Positions 51,480 through 60,308 of a DNA stretch of 64,000 bases are shown piece after piece. The notes under the pieces were generated by a model. It was not told the origin of the DNA, searched no databases, and worked only from the letters and a program-made list of their open reading frames with translations. Numbering within the stretch: the first letter of the stretch is position 1; each line of letters opens with the position of its first letter. Location of the stretch: contig NZ_RBAN01000003.1 in assembly GCF_003626655.1 (NCBI RefSeq), forward strand, positions 1,054,001 through 1,118,000. Reading direction: 5' to 3'. A program made the translations under genes and the position numbers. Source of the DNA: Micromonospora costi (GTDB lineage: Bacteria > Actinomycetota > Actinomycetes > Mycobacteriales > Micromonosporaceae).

Positions 51480-52223
51480 GTGGCGCTGATCGACTACTAC
51501 GGACCGGACGGCTGGGGCAGCCAGTCGCCCCCGCTGCGGCAGCGCCAGCACATCGCCACCGAGCTGATCTCGCGCACGCTGACCGCGCGTCCGGAGCAGC
51601 CCGCCGCCGTACTCGACGTCGGGTGCGGCGACGGCAGCTTCCTGGCGCACCTCGCGTCCACCGTCGCGCGCCCGGACGTCCGCTGGATCGGGGTCGACTA
51701 CTCGGAGCACCAGCTCGCCCGCGCGGCCGAGCTTCCGTACGAGTTCCACCGCTGCGACCTCGGTGAGGGCATCCCGCTGCCGGACGTCTCGGTCGACGTC
51801 GTGCACGCCGGCGAGGTGGTGGAGCACCTGTACGACCCGGATCGGCTCCTGGAAGAGTGCGCCCGGGTGCTCCGCCCCGGCGGCCACCTCGTCGTCACTA
51901 CACCGAACCTGCACGCCTGGTACAACCGGGCGCTCTTTCTCGCCGGCATCCAGCCGATCTTCTACGAGACCTCCACCCGCTCGACCGAGGTCGGCGCCGG
52001 GCCGCTTCGTCGGCTCAAGAGCGACACGCGGCCGGTCGGGCACCTGCGCCTGTTCAACCGCACCGCGCTGATGGACCTGCTGCGCCGTGAAGGGTTCGAG
52101 CCACTCACGACGCGGGGCGCGGGCTTCCACGGCGTGCCGTCGGCCATGGCCTGGCTGGACGCGGCCATGTGCCGGCGACCGTCCCTCGCGTCGATTCTCG
52201 TGGTGCTGGCCGTCAAGCGCTGA
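51480..52223 (+). CDS. SAM-dependent methyltransferase (class I)
   Basis: A 247-residue methyltransferase. SAM motif I is AVLDVGCGDGSFLAHL, motif II region VGVDYSEHQ-like (WIGVDYSEHQLARAAEL), and the post-motif VDVVHAGEVVEHLYDPDRLLEECARVLRPGGHLVVTTPN is the methyltransf_11/23 pattern, with ALMDLLRREGFEPL at the end. The substrate is unknown; the location suggests an envelope glycan or lipid. GTG at 51480 fits a leaderless promoter (TATGCT 7 nt upstream); an ATG at 51468 is the alternative. Confidence 0.87.
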   Translation: MALIDYYGPDGWGSQSPPLRQRQHIATELISRTLTARPEQPAAVLDVGCGDGSFLAHLASTVARPDVRWIGVDYSEHQLARAAELPYEFHRCDLGEGIPLPDVSVDVVHAGEVVEHLYDPDRLLEECARVLRPGGHLVVTTPNLHAWYNRALFLAGIQPIFYETSTRSTEVGAGPLRRLKSDTRPVGHLRLFNRTALMDLLRREGFEPLTTRGAGFHGVPSAMAWLDAAMCRRPSLASILVVLAVKR

Positions 52224-52230
52224 ACACACG

Positions 52231-52262
52231 ACCGGTGGGCCCGGCGACCCGGACCCACCGGT
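52231..52262. terminator. bidirectional hairpin between methyltransferase and DUF3068 genes
   Basis: ACCGGTGGG (52231-52239) pairs with CCCACCGGT (52254-52262), extended inside by CCCGG/CCGG pairs. The genes are convergent. Confidence 0.7.
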
Positions 52263-52286
52263 CTCGTGCTGTCGACGCGTCGCTGG

Positions 52287-53384
52287 TCAGAGCGACGCCG
52301 GCCGTTCCGTGGTCGACCGCTGGTCCGGCACCGTCAGGTCGACCTGCGTCGCGTCCTCGGACTGCGCCGGCTCGCCCTCCTCGGTGGCCCGGTGGCTGCC
52401 GCCCCGTTCCTCCGTGACCGGGCCCTCCGGCGCGCGCCTGCCGCCGCGGATCGCCAGCCACACGCCCGCCGCGATGGCCAGCAGGCCGAGCACTCCGAGG
52501 ACGATCGGGCCCCACAGACGCAGGAGCTGGATGGACCGGGCGTTCTCCGCGGCACGGTCGGCGCTCGCCTTCACCGTGGCCTCGTCGTAGCGGAAGTCCG
52601 CCGCCAGCAGCACGGTCGGGGAACCGACGTCCGGCACGAGTTCCTTGTGGGGCTGGTCGCGTACGTCCACGTAGGAACCGGTGACGGGCTCGACCCAGAA
52701 GCTACGGGTGTTGCTGTACATCAGCCGGGCGGTCGTGGCACCGGGAGCGAACCGCGCGAGCAGCACCTTCAGATTGGCCTCGGCCAGCGGGATCTGCTCC
52801 GCGGGAATGGTCTGTTCGAAGCGGTAGACCTCGAGGCCACGTACTTCGGTGACCTCCTTGAACTGCGCCGGCACCGCCCGGCGCAAATCGCGGTCGTAGA
52901 CCGGATAGTCCTTCTTCTCGGTGTGGAAGGGGAACTTGTAGACCTGGCCGTCGTAGTTCGCCGGCTGCTCGGTTCCGTCTTCGAGCCAGGCGTCGTTCCA
53001 CTTCGCAGCGGCTCCGCTACGACGGTCAATGGCGAGTTCGGTGCTGTACGCGTTGATCTGCTCGTTGTTGTCGGTCCGGGTGACGGTCTGGTACACGTCC
53101 CAGACGACCGCCTTGCCCTTCAGGTCACCGGTCATCTTTTCGTCGGTGGCCTTCGCCTGCGGAATGACCTCCACGGTCGACCGCAGGGCACCGCGCTCGA
53201 CGTTCGCATTGCCGGCCTTGATCTGGAGGAACTCCGAGGTGGCGGACTCCGCCACCGACGTCGAGCGGTCGAGGTCGTACGGCAGTTGGCTCACCGCCGG
53301 CGCCAGGTAGAGCGGCATCCCGACGGCGGCGACGACCAGCAGGAAGCCAAGGCCAAACAGGGTGGCGCCGACAATCCTCTTCAC
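52287..53384 (-). CDS. DUF3068 (PorA-family) membrane-anchored protein
   Basis: A 365-residue protein. N-terminal membrane helix (VKRIVGATLFGLGFLLVVAA), a large extracytoplasmic domain (about 30-300) and a C-terminal helix (LLRLWGPIVLGVLGLLAIAA), then a charged tail, the DUF3068 topology. The extracytoplasmic part contains YKFPFHTEKKDYPVYDRDLRR and the PAEQIPLAE segment typical of the family. The mycobacterial homologue (Rv0227c as I recall) sits in the same envelope locus. GTG at 53384 has GAGGAGGAG. Function unknown; a cell-wall assembly role is inferred from context. Confidence 0.85.
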   Translation of the reverse strand: MKRIVGATLFGLGFLLVVAAVGMPLYLAPAVSQLPYDLDRSTSVAESATSEFLQIKAGNANVERGALRSTVEVIPQAKATDEKMTGDLKGKAVVWDVYQTVTRTDNNEQINAYSTELAIDRRSGAAAKWNDAWLEDGTEQPANYDGQVYKFPFHTEKKDYPVYDRDLRRAVPAQFKEVTEVRGLEVYRFEQTIPAEQIPLAEANLKVLLARFAPGATTARLMYSNTRSFWVEPVTGSYVDVRDQPHKELVPDVGSPTVLLAADFRYDEATVKASADRAAENARSIQLLRLWGPIVLGVLGLLAIAAGVWLAIRGGRRAPEGPVTEERGGSHRATEEGEPAQSEDATQVDLTVPDQRSTTERPASL

Positions 53385-53522
53385 TGCTCCTCCTCGAATG
53401 ACAGGGCGGAAAGGCGCCAGCCAGCCATGTGCCCGAGACATCGACGTCCCGATGGACCCCGTCGCTGGCATGGCGGCACGTTACTCTCCAGTCACCTCTC
53501 TCCGCGACCCCCGGGAAGTCCG

Positions 53523-54719
53523 ATGTTTCCTGCCGTTTCCGCCCCCTCACTTCCGCGGCTGCCGGCCCTTGACGGGGTACGCGTACTCGGCGCGATCGCG
53601 GTGATTGCCCAGCACGTCGGATTCATCACGGGCGTCACGACGCGGGAGAGCTGGGGTGGCTGGGTCGCGATGATGGACTTCGCGGTCGCGCTCTTCTTCG
53701 TGCTCTCCGGATTCCTGCTCTTTCGCCCGTGGGCACGTGCCGCCGCGACCGGCTCATCCACACCCGGCGCCCGGCGGTTCTACTGGAAGCGAGCGATACG
53801 CATCCTCCCGGCGTACTGGTTGGCGGTCATCGTCTGTCTCACGGTTCTTCCCGAGGGCGGTGTCGCGCCGACCGGTGACTGGCTGCGGCACGTCACGTTG
53901 ACCCAGATCTACGAGCACGGCCAGATCCGGCGTGGGCTCGGTCAGACCTGGAGCCTGGCCACCGAGGTGGTCTTCTACCTGGTGCTGCCGCTCGCCGCGG
54001 CGGCGCTGACCGGGCGGCGCTGGCGTCCTGTCCGCACGGTGACTCTCGCGGGTGTGGGTCTGTTGATCACGGCCGGGTGGATCGCCGCAATGGGAACCGG
54101 TCTCCTGGACACGGGGCTGCACATCATGTGGTTCCCCTCGTACGCGGTGTGGTTCGCGGCGGGGATCGCCCTCGCCACCGTCCACGTCGCTCTCCGCACC
54201 TCGACGGCACCCCGCTCGTGGCACGTCTTCGACCAGTTGGGTTCGGCGCCGCTGGCCTGCTGGGGCATCGCGCTCGGCCTGCTCGCCGTGGCCAGCACGC
54301 CGGTGACCGGGCCGCGCGGCCTGGAGGCACCGACGGCCGGGCAGTTCGCGACGCAGCTCGGCCTCTACCTCGGCGTGGCGGTGATGATCATGATTCCGCT
54401 CGTGTTCGGTCCCGCGACGTTGGTGTCACTCGCTCTCGGCAGCGCGCCCGTGCGGTGGGTCGGCACGCTCTCGTACGGCATGTTCCTCTGGCATCCCCTC
54501 GTCCTCGACCTGATCTACCGCGTCGAAGGCCGCCCCTACTTCACCGGCGATCCCGTGCGGACCTACGCCCTCACCGTGGCCGGCGCGATCGCCTTCGCGG
54601 CGGTCAGCTACTACGTCGTCGAGCGACCGGTGCTGCGCTGGGGCACGGCAGCCGCTCGACGCCGTGCCGGCAGGATCGAGCACCAGAGGGCGATGGCGGC
54701 GGCCAGCGCCGCCAACTGA
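53523..54719 (+). CDS. acyltransferase 3 family membrane protein
   Basis: A 398-residue integral membrane acyltransferase with about ten helices. The family motif is near the N-terminus (LDGVRVLGAIAVIAQHVGF; H at the active site), followed by FFVLSGFLLFRPW and RRFYWKRAIRILPAYWLAV. It probably transfers an acyl group (acetyl, succinyl or similar) to an envelope polysaccharide. Its last 109 bp overlap the 3' end of the convergent arabinosyltransferase gene. The mycobacterial counterpart (Rv0228) is also an acyltransferase. Confidence 0.9.
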   Translation: MFPAVSAPSLPRLPALDGVRVLGAIAVIAQHVGFITGVTTRESWGGWVAMMDFAVALFFVLSGFLLFRPWARAAATGSSTPGARRFYWKRAIRILPAYWLAVIVCLTVLPEGGVAPTGDWLRHVTLTQIYEHGQIRRGLGQTWSLATEVVFYLVLPLAAAALTGRRWRPVRTVTLAGVGLLITAGWIAAMGTGLLDTGLHIMWFPSYAVWFAAGIALATVHVALRTSTAPRSWHVFDQLGSAPLACWGIALGLLAVASTPVTGPRGLEAPTAGQFATQLGLYLGVAVMIMIPLVFGPATLVSLALGSAPVRWVGTLSYGMFLWHPLVLDLIYRVEGRPYFTGDPVRTYALTVAGAIAFAAVSYYVVERPVLRWGTAAARRRAGRIEHQRAMAAASAAN

Positions 54720-57700
54720 GGAGCCGCGGACGTGTGATGGAGAGGGTCCTCCAGCGAGACCCACCCCGCCACCCCGAAGGCGACGACCGGAAGGAGCCAC
54801 ACCACCCCCCGGCTCACCCGGCGCAGGATGCGGCGCTCGCTGCTGTGCAGACGAGGTTCGACCATCGCGGCGGCGACCATCAGCAGCGCTCCGACGGCGG
54901 CCAGCAGCACGGCCCAGAGCCCGCCGACGCCCAGCAGAGCCACCCCGCCGACCGCCGGCAACAGCCAGGCACGCCCGCGCCGCCGGGACACGACGGGTGC
55001 GGGCTTCGGTGGCCGGCGGGTCGGCAGCACCGCCAGGAGCAGGACGACTACGAGCAGCAGGCCGCCGGCCAGCAGCCCCACCCGGTACGCCCTGTCGGGC
55101 ACGAAGCGCAGCACCACGTCGCCGCCGACACCCGCCGGCAGCAGCCAACCCTGCTGCCACCCGTCGACCACAAGGGGGGCGAGCTTCCGTCCCGCCACGG
55201 TTGCCTGCCAGCCGGGATTCTCGTTCTCCCGTACGGCGAGCACCGTGCCGCCCGGATTCGGGGCGACGTGCAGCCGCCGCTCCGTCGCCGACCAGTCGAG
55301 GACCCTCACCGGGCTCGGCGTCGCGATCGGACCGCTGGGCTCGGCCGGGTCGAGGGCGACCCTCGTCGGCGTCACAAGGTCGCTGGCATCGGCCACCACC
55401 CGCAGGTCACCGGCGGGCAGCGTCAGCCGCCCGGCTCCGCGCCCGCCACACACCGTCGCCCGCACCTCCCGTAGTTCCAGCAGGTCCCGCCGGGTCGCCG
55501 TCACGGCCGTCTTCACACGCTCGCCCCCGACGTCGAGTGTCGGCCCGCTGCCGCACCGGAGCGTCACCCGCTTGTCGAGATCCACGCCGACGGTGGGGTT
55601 CAGCGGCAGGACGGTCACCTCGCCGATACCGATCGGCAACCGCTCGGACCGGCCCTTGTACGGGTCGAAGCTCCTGGCCGACGTGGACGCGCGGAACAGG
55701 ATCGTGATCTCGTCGGTGCGCAACGGCCGGTCGAACCGGAGCAGCCCGTCCTTGTCGACGGTGCCACTGCGCACACCACCGTCGCCGATGACCGTGACAC
55801 GCCAGGGACGGGCCCGCGCGACCGACTCCGCCGACGACAGCCGCAGTCCACTGATCGTGCGGGTGGTGAGCCAGTTGAGTTTCAGCCAGGGGCTCGCGTC
55901 CTCCGCGGCGGGCAGCCACGCCGTGGCGGTGTCGCCGTCGAGAACGGCTCCCGGCCGCGCCACCGGGTCGGGCAGCCCGGTGGACGAGGCGGTGACCCGC
56001 GGTGCGAGCTTCAGCGGCCACGACAACGCCACCTCCCTGTCGAGCAGCGCGTTGAGCTGCGGGCCCACCTTCGGTCGGACCCAGATCGCCGGGGTGTACG
56101 ACCCACCGGCCGGCAGGGGGACCGTACGGTCCAGCCGGCCACCGTCCTCCGAGGCGCGGCCCACACCGGCGCCGCAGCGCGGCACGTCGTCGAGGAAGTA
56201 GCAGGAGTCGACGGCGGGCGCCGCGGTGAGGACGACCGTTGCGGGTTGGTCGGTCTCCGGCCCCTGCGGCGTGACGAGCGTCCGCTCCGCCCGTACGCCG
56301 GGGATCTCCAGCTCCGCGATGCCGACGCGGCCCTGGCCGGACCGGATCGACAACGCCGACTCGATGGTGACCCTGAGCCGGCTGCTCGCGTGGATCCCGG
56401 GTAGCCGTACGGTCAGCGTCGGCTCGAACGAGTCGACCGTGACCCGCTCCACGCCGTTGCGCACCGTGACCCTGGTGGGGAGGGTGTCCGCCTCCGTGTC
56501 GAAGCGCAACCGCACCTGCGAGACCTTCGTGGGGCCGCTGAACTCGACCTCCAACCACTGGCGAGCGGCGGCGCTGGGTGCGGTCCGCCACGACGTCGCC
56601 GGGTCCCCGTCGATCGCGGCGTACGGCTGGTGGGCGGGCCGGGACCCGGTCAGCGGATGCGCCTGGGCCCAGGAACTGGACGCGGTGACGCCCTTGATGC
56701 CGCGGTAGCGCACCACCGTGGCGTACGCGTCCCCCCACGGCGGCAGGTAGTCGCGGGTGACACCACTCAGGAACGCCCGTTGGTCGGCTTCGGTGGTAGC
56801 CGACGCGTTGTCGTGCAGCAGTCCGAACGTCACCTCCCGACGTCGCAGGCCGTCGGTCAGCAGCACCGGGCCCATGGCGGCGCCCTGCGGCAGGTCACCG
56901 GCGAACACCGTGGGCGCCCCGCCGAGCCGGCCGGCGGCGGCGATGTCGAGCAGCGACTCCGGCCCGCCGACCACGGTCGACAGCGCGCTCGCGTCGTAGG
57001 CCACGACCGGCTGGACCACCCGCTGGACCTCGTACACCTCGAGGGCCCTCGTGGGCACGTCCAGGCCCTGGTCCCGGTAGGCCTGACTCCCGCCGAGCAT
57101 CGGCCCGAACGCGGCGACCCGCCGGAGTCCCGGGGACCGGGCGAGTGCCTGCCGGACCTGCACGGGACGGGCGGCCCGGGACGCGCCGTAGTCCAGATCC
57201 GACCGGAGCAGGAGGTACCGCACGCCGGACCGGGCGAGCAGGTCGGCCAGCCCGTCCGAGCCGGCGCCACTTGCCACGACCGACTCGACGGCGTCGAGAA
57301 GCCGGATCGTCGCCGGAGGAGCCAGCGGGATCGAGTTGCGCACGACCCAGGAGCTCTTCAGCAACGGCTGGGTGATCTCGTCCGCCGGGCTGCCCCAGCG
57401 GTAGTCCGGGAAGCGTGCCCCGGGCACCACCAGCACCCGGTCGCGACCGAGGTTGGCGTCGAGCCACGCGCCGGCGTCCCGCCAGTAGCCGGGGACGCTC
57501 TCGAAGCTGCCCTTGATGGGCAGTTGGCCGGCGAGGGCGGGACTGGCCACCGCCGCGATGCCGACCAGCGCGACCGCCTTGACCACGAGCGCTCGCCGTC
57601 GCGTGGGGTGCCACCGGCGGCCCGTCGCCGAACCGGCACGGGAGAGCGCGCCGAGCAGGTGGGCGAGGCCGAGCACCAGCGGCACCCGGAGGACCACGTC

Positions 57701-58810
57701 GAACTTGTGGACGTTGCGCAACGGCGCGCCCGAGCGGTCCAGGAACGACCGTTGCCAGTCGGCGAAGAGGCCGTCGACGGCGGCGACGTGGCCGAGCCCG
57801 ACCAGCGCCACGCCGACGAGGAGGCCCACGACGAGGAATCGCCGGTGCGGCATGCCCTTTCGGGCCAGCCCGGCCAGGCCCAGACCAGCGACGACGAGCG
57901 TGGCGACGATCAGCGCGCCGTCGGTCGCGAGCTGGGCGCCGGCCTCCCAGGAGCGGCCGTAGGCGAGCCAGTGCGACGCCCCGCGTACGGTCGTCACCAG
58001 GTCGGTCACCCGGGTGGTGACCGTGGCCGTCTCGATGTAGTCGAGGAACGGCGGACTGTACCGGCCGAGCACCAGCAGCGGCACCAACCACCAGGCCGTG
58101 GCCGCGCCGACGGCCAGGCCCCACGCGACGATCGCGACGAGGCGTCGCCGCAGCGGCTGGAGCGTCGCGAGCCAGAGCACCGCCAGGGGCACCACCGCGA
58201 GGACGGCCGTGGCGTTGACGCCACCGGCGCAGGCGACGGCCAGCGCGGAACGGGTGACCGCACGGCGCAGCGGAACGCCGCGGGCCAACCCGACCAGGGG
58301 CACGAGCACCCAGGGCGCGACCGCGCTGGGCCACGCCTCGACCGAGATCGGGCCGAGTTCGGTGACGATGCGCGGGGAGAGCGCGAAGGCGACGCCGGCG
58401 ATGATGCGCGTGGCCGGGGTGCCGATGGCCAGCCGCTCCGCCAACAGGATGATCCCGGTGCAGGCCACGCACATGAGCAGCGCCCACCACAGGCGCTGCA
58501 CGACCCACGCGGGCATCCCGAGCGCGTCGCCGGCCACGAAGAACGGACCCATCGGCCAGAGGTAGCCGTACGTCTGGTTCTGGAGCTGGCCGAACGACCC
58601 TCCTGGATTCCACACATGCAACGAGCGTTCGAGCCATCCGACCGGATTGACCGCGAGGTCGACCTTCGTGTCCATCACGATCTTGCCGGGTTCCTGCAGA
58701 AAAGCGAGCGCCGTGAGCGCGACGCAGACCGATGCGGCACGCAATCGCCACACGGCGGAGGAGACGCCCTCGGACACCTGCTCTCCCACCCGTTGCGTTG
58801 CCTTGCGCAC
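54611..58810 (-). CDS. aftD: AftD-like alpha-arabinofuranosyltransferase (GT-C)
   Basis: A 1399-residue envelope glycosyltransferase. After a short head, TM1 is followed by the GT-C loop DTKVDLAVNPVGWLERSLHVW, where the Asp pair is expected to be catalytic. About a dozen helices span residues 20-450. A large extracytoplasmic region follows with galactose-binding/discoidin-like domains (for example SSSWAQAHPLTGSRPAHQPY and DPATSWRTAP), which in AftD bind arabinan. C-terminal helices (about 1280-1380) anchor the end. It would extend arabinan in the cell wall. GTG at 58810 has GAGAGG upstream. The 3' end overlaps the acyltransferase gene by 109 bp. Confidence 0.88.
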   Translation of the reverse strand: MRKATQRVGEQVSEGVSSAVWRLRAASVCVALTALAFLQEPGKIVMDTKVDLAVNPVGWLERSLHVWNPGGSFGQLQNQTYGYLWPMGPFFVAGDALGMPAWVVQRLWWALLMCVACTGIILLAERLAIGTPATRIIAGVAFALSPRIVTELGPISVEAWPSAVAPWVLVPLVGLARGVPLRRAVTRSALAVACAGGVNATAVLAVVPLAVLWLATLQPLRRRLVAIVAWGLAVGAATAWWLVPLLVLGRYSPPFLDYIETATVTTRVTDLVTTVRGASHWLAYGRSWEAGAQLATDGALIVATLVVAGLGLAGLARKGMPHRRFLVVGLLVGVALVGLGHVAAVDGLFADWQRSFLDRSGAPLRNVHKFDVVLRVPLVLGLAHLLGALSRAGSATGRRWHPTRRRALVVKAVALVGIAAVASPALAGQLPIKGSFESVPGYWRDAGAWLDANLGRDRVLVVPGARFPDYRWGSPADEITQPLLKSSWVVRNSIPLAPPATIRLLDAVESVVASGAGSDGLADLLARSGVRYLLLRSDLDYGASRAARPVQVRQALARSPGLRRVAAFGPMLGGSQAYRDQGLDVPTRALEVYEVQRVVQPVVAYDASALSTVVGGPESLLDIAAAGRLGGAPTVFAGDLPQGAAMGPVLLTDGLRRREVTFGLLHDNASATTEADQRAFLSGVTRDYLPPWGDAYATVVRYRGIKGVTASSSWAQAHPLTGSRPAHQPYAAIDGDPATSWRTAPSAAARQWLEVEFSGPTKVSQVRLRFDTEADTLPTRVTVRNGVERVTVDSFEPTLTVRLPGIHASSRLRVTIESALSIRSGQGRVGIAELEIPGVRAERTLVTPQGPETDQPATVVLTAAPAVDSCYFLDDVPRCGAGVGRASEDGGRLDRTVPLPAGGSYTPAIWVRPKVGPQLNALLDREVALSWPLKLAPRVTASSTGLPDPVARPGAVLDGDTATAWLPAAEDASPWLKLNWLTTRTISGLRLSSAESVARARPWRVTVIGDGGVRSGTVDKDGLLRFDRPLRTDEITILFRASTSARSFDPYKGRSERLPIGIGEVTVLPLNPTVGVDLDKRVTLRCGSGPTLDVGGERVKTAVTATRRDLLELREVRATVCGGRGAGRLTLPAGDLRVVADASDLVTPTRVALDPAEPSGPIATPSPVRVLDWSATERRLHVAPNPGGTVLAVRENENPGWQATVAGRKLAPLVVDGWQQGWLLPAGVGGDVVLRFVPDRAYRVGLLAGGLLLVVVLLLAVLPTRRPPKPAPVVSRRRGRAWLLPAVGGVALLGVGGLWAVLLAAVGALLMVAAAMVEPRLHSSERRILRRVSRGVVWLLPVVAFGVAGWVSLEDPLHHTSAAPQLAALAAAIALWCSILPARRRAAAVPQRSTGRSTT

Positions 58811-58872
58811 TTCGCCTCTCCCGTCCCGCCGTCGACCGCCCCGTGCACGCCGAACTGACGCACGTCAACCCA

Positions 58873-58902
58873 TTGCGGGTTCGAACGCGAGCGCCTTAGG
58901 GT
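58873..58902 (+). promoter_or_regulatory. promoter of the GT4 gene
   Basis: -35 TTGCGG (58873-58878) and -10 TAGGGT (58897-58902) with an 18-nt spacer, in the divergent aftD/glycosyltransferase gap. AGGAG precedes the GTG at 58941. Confidence 0.55.
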
Positions 58903-58940
58903 GGCGCGATCGCGAACACTACTCGGCAGTAGGAGCAGCG

Positions 58941-60113
58941 GTGCAGACCCTCGACGGCCCCGAACGGCACGTACTGTTCCTCAACTGGCGTGATACGCGC
59001 AATCCGGAGGGCGGCGGCTCGGAGGTTTATGTGGAGCGCATCGCCGAAGAGTTGATTGCGCATGGGCACCGGGCGACGCTATTGTGCGCCAGCCACCCCG
59101 GCGCACCCCGCCAGGAAACGACGACCTCGGGGTTACGAATCGTGCGACGGGGTGGTCGACACAGCGTTTACCTGCGGGCCGCACTCACCTACCTCGCCGG
59201 GCTCGCCGGATTCGGCCCCCTGGCGCCCCGTTCACTCGGTCGGCCCGATCTGATCGTCGACGTGTGCAACGGGTTGCCCTTTCTCTCACCGCTGTACGCC
59301 CGTTGCGCCGTCGTCATTCTCGTCCATCACGTACATCGTGAGCAGTGGCCGGTGGTCCTCCGAGCCTGGGGCGCCCGCCTCGGTTGGTGGATCGAATCGA
59401 GCCTGGCCAGACGCGTCTACCGGCGCTGCCGGTACGTCACCGTCTCGGCCGCGACCCGGGCCGAACTGGCGACGCTCGGGGTGGATCCAGGCCGGGTGAC
59501 GGTGGTCTACAACGGCACCCCGGACATGACGCCCGGTGTCGCTCCCCGGACGCCGCACCCGTCGCTTCTCGTGCTGTGCCGACTCGTCCCGCACAAGCGC
59601 GTGGAGATCGCGCTGGAAACGGTCGCGCGCCTCGCCGGCGATTTCCCGACGCTGCACCTGGTCGTCGCCGGGCAGGGCTGGTGGGAGACGCAGCTGAGGG
59701 AACTCGTGGAAACGTTGGGCATCGGCGACCGCGTACGCTTCGCCGGTTTCGTCACCGAAGCCGAAAAGCGGGAACTGCTCTGCTCGACCTGGGTCGCCCT
59801 GACCCCGTCACTCAAAGAAGGATGGGGGCTGACGATTGTGGAGGCGGGTGCGGCCGGAACACCGACGGTGGCGTTTCACGACGCGGGCGGGGTGGCCGAG
59901 GCGATCGTCGCCGAAAAGACCGGACTACTGGCCCACGACGCGGCCGATTTCATCGCACAGGTACGCCGCCTGCTCGCTGACGACGTGTTCCGTCACGAAA
60001 TGGGAAAGGCGGCGCAGGAACACGCCGCCCAATTCACCTGGCAGGCTTCAGGAATCAGCTTCGCGAATCTCGTCCTGGTGGCGACCGGCGGTATTCCGGC
60101 CACGCGGAGGTAG
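58941..60113 (+). CDS. family 4 glycosyltransferase
   Basis: A 390-residue cytoplasmic GT-B retaining glycosyltransferase. The N-terminal domain has a donor/acceptor loop motif NPEGGGSEVYVERIAEEL. The C-terminal domain has LLVLCRLVPHKRVEIALE, then the GT4 E-x7-E motif in SLKEGWGLTIVEAGAAGTPTV. It probably adds a hexose to a lipid-linked precursor. GTG at 58941 follows AGGAGCAGCG. Divergent from aftD and ending 2 bp from the convergent micropeptide gene. Confidence 0.9.
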   Translation: MQTLDGPERHVLFLNWRDTRNPEGGGSEVYVERIAEELIAHGHRATLLCASHPGAPRQETTTSGLRIVRRGGRHSVYLRAALTYLAGLAGFGPLAPRSLGRPDLIVDVCNGLPFLSPLYARCAVVILVHHVHREQWPVVLRAWGARLGWWIESSLARRVYRRCRYVTVSAATRAELATLGVDPGRVTVVYNGTPDMTPGVAPRTPHPSLLVLCRLVPHKRVEIALETVARLAGDFPTLHLVVAGQGWWETQLRELVETLGIGDRVRFAGFVTEAEKRELLCSTWVALTPSLKEGWGLTIVEAGAAGTPTVAFHDAGGVAEAIVAEKTGLLAHDAADFIAQVRRLLADDVFRHEMGKAAQEHAAQFTWQASGISFANLVLVATGGIPATRR

Positions 60114-60115
60114 CG

Positions 60116-60271
60116 CTACCTGTCGCCGTAGTGTTCCGGGCCGTTGTCCTCGGCGGTGCTCGCCGCGTTGCCCGACGAGACGACGAGCTGCTGGGTCACG
60201 GCACCCAGCGCCAGCACGGCCAGCGCCGCACCGATCACCGCTGCCAGCGCCAAGGTGAGCGGCTTCGGCAT
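60116..60271 (-). CDS. DUF2613-family single-pass micropeptide, 51 residues
   Basis: A 51-residue protein with one membrane helix (KPLTLALAAVIGAALAVLAL) and a short polar tail ending GPEHYGDR, the DUF2613 pattern. In Mycobacterium the homologue (Rv0236A) is next to aftD. ATG at 60271 has GGAGGAGGG upstream. It is the last gene of the minus-strand group and may form part of an envelope complex. Confidence 0.8.
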   Translation of the reverse strand: MPKPLTLALAAVIGAALAVLALGAVTQQLVVSSGNAASTAEDNGPEHYGDR

Positions 60272-60308
60272 CGTGCACCCTCCTCCATCGATATGCGTGG
60301 CGCGCACG

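Noticed and set aside
54611..54719. Frameshift or missed stop as the cause of the acyltransferase/AftD overlap
   Set aside because: Both products end with plausible helices or tails and both frames keep normal codon bias to the end; kept as a real overlap, though comparison with relatives would settle it.
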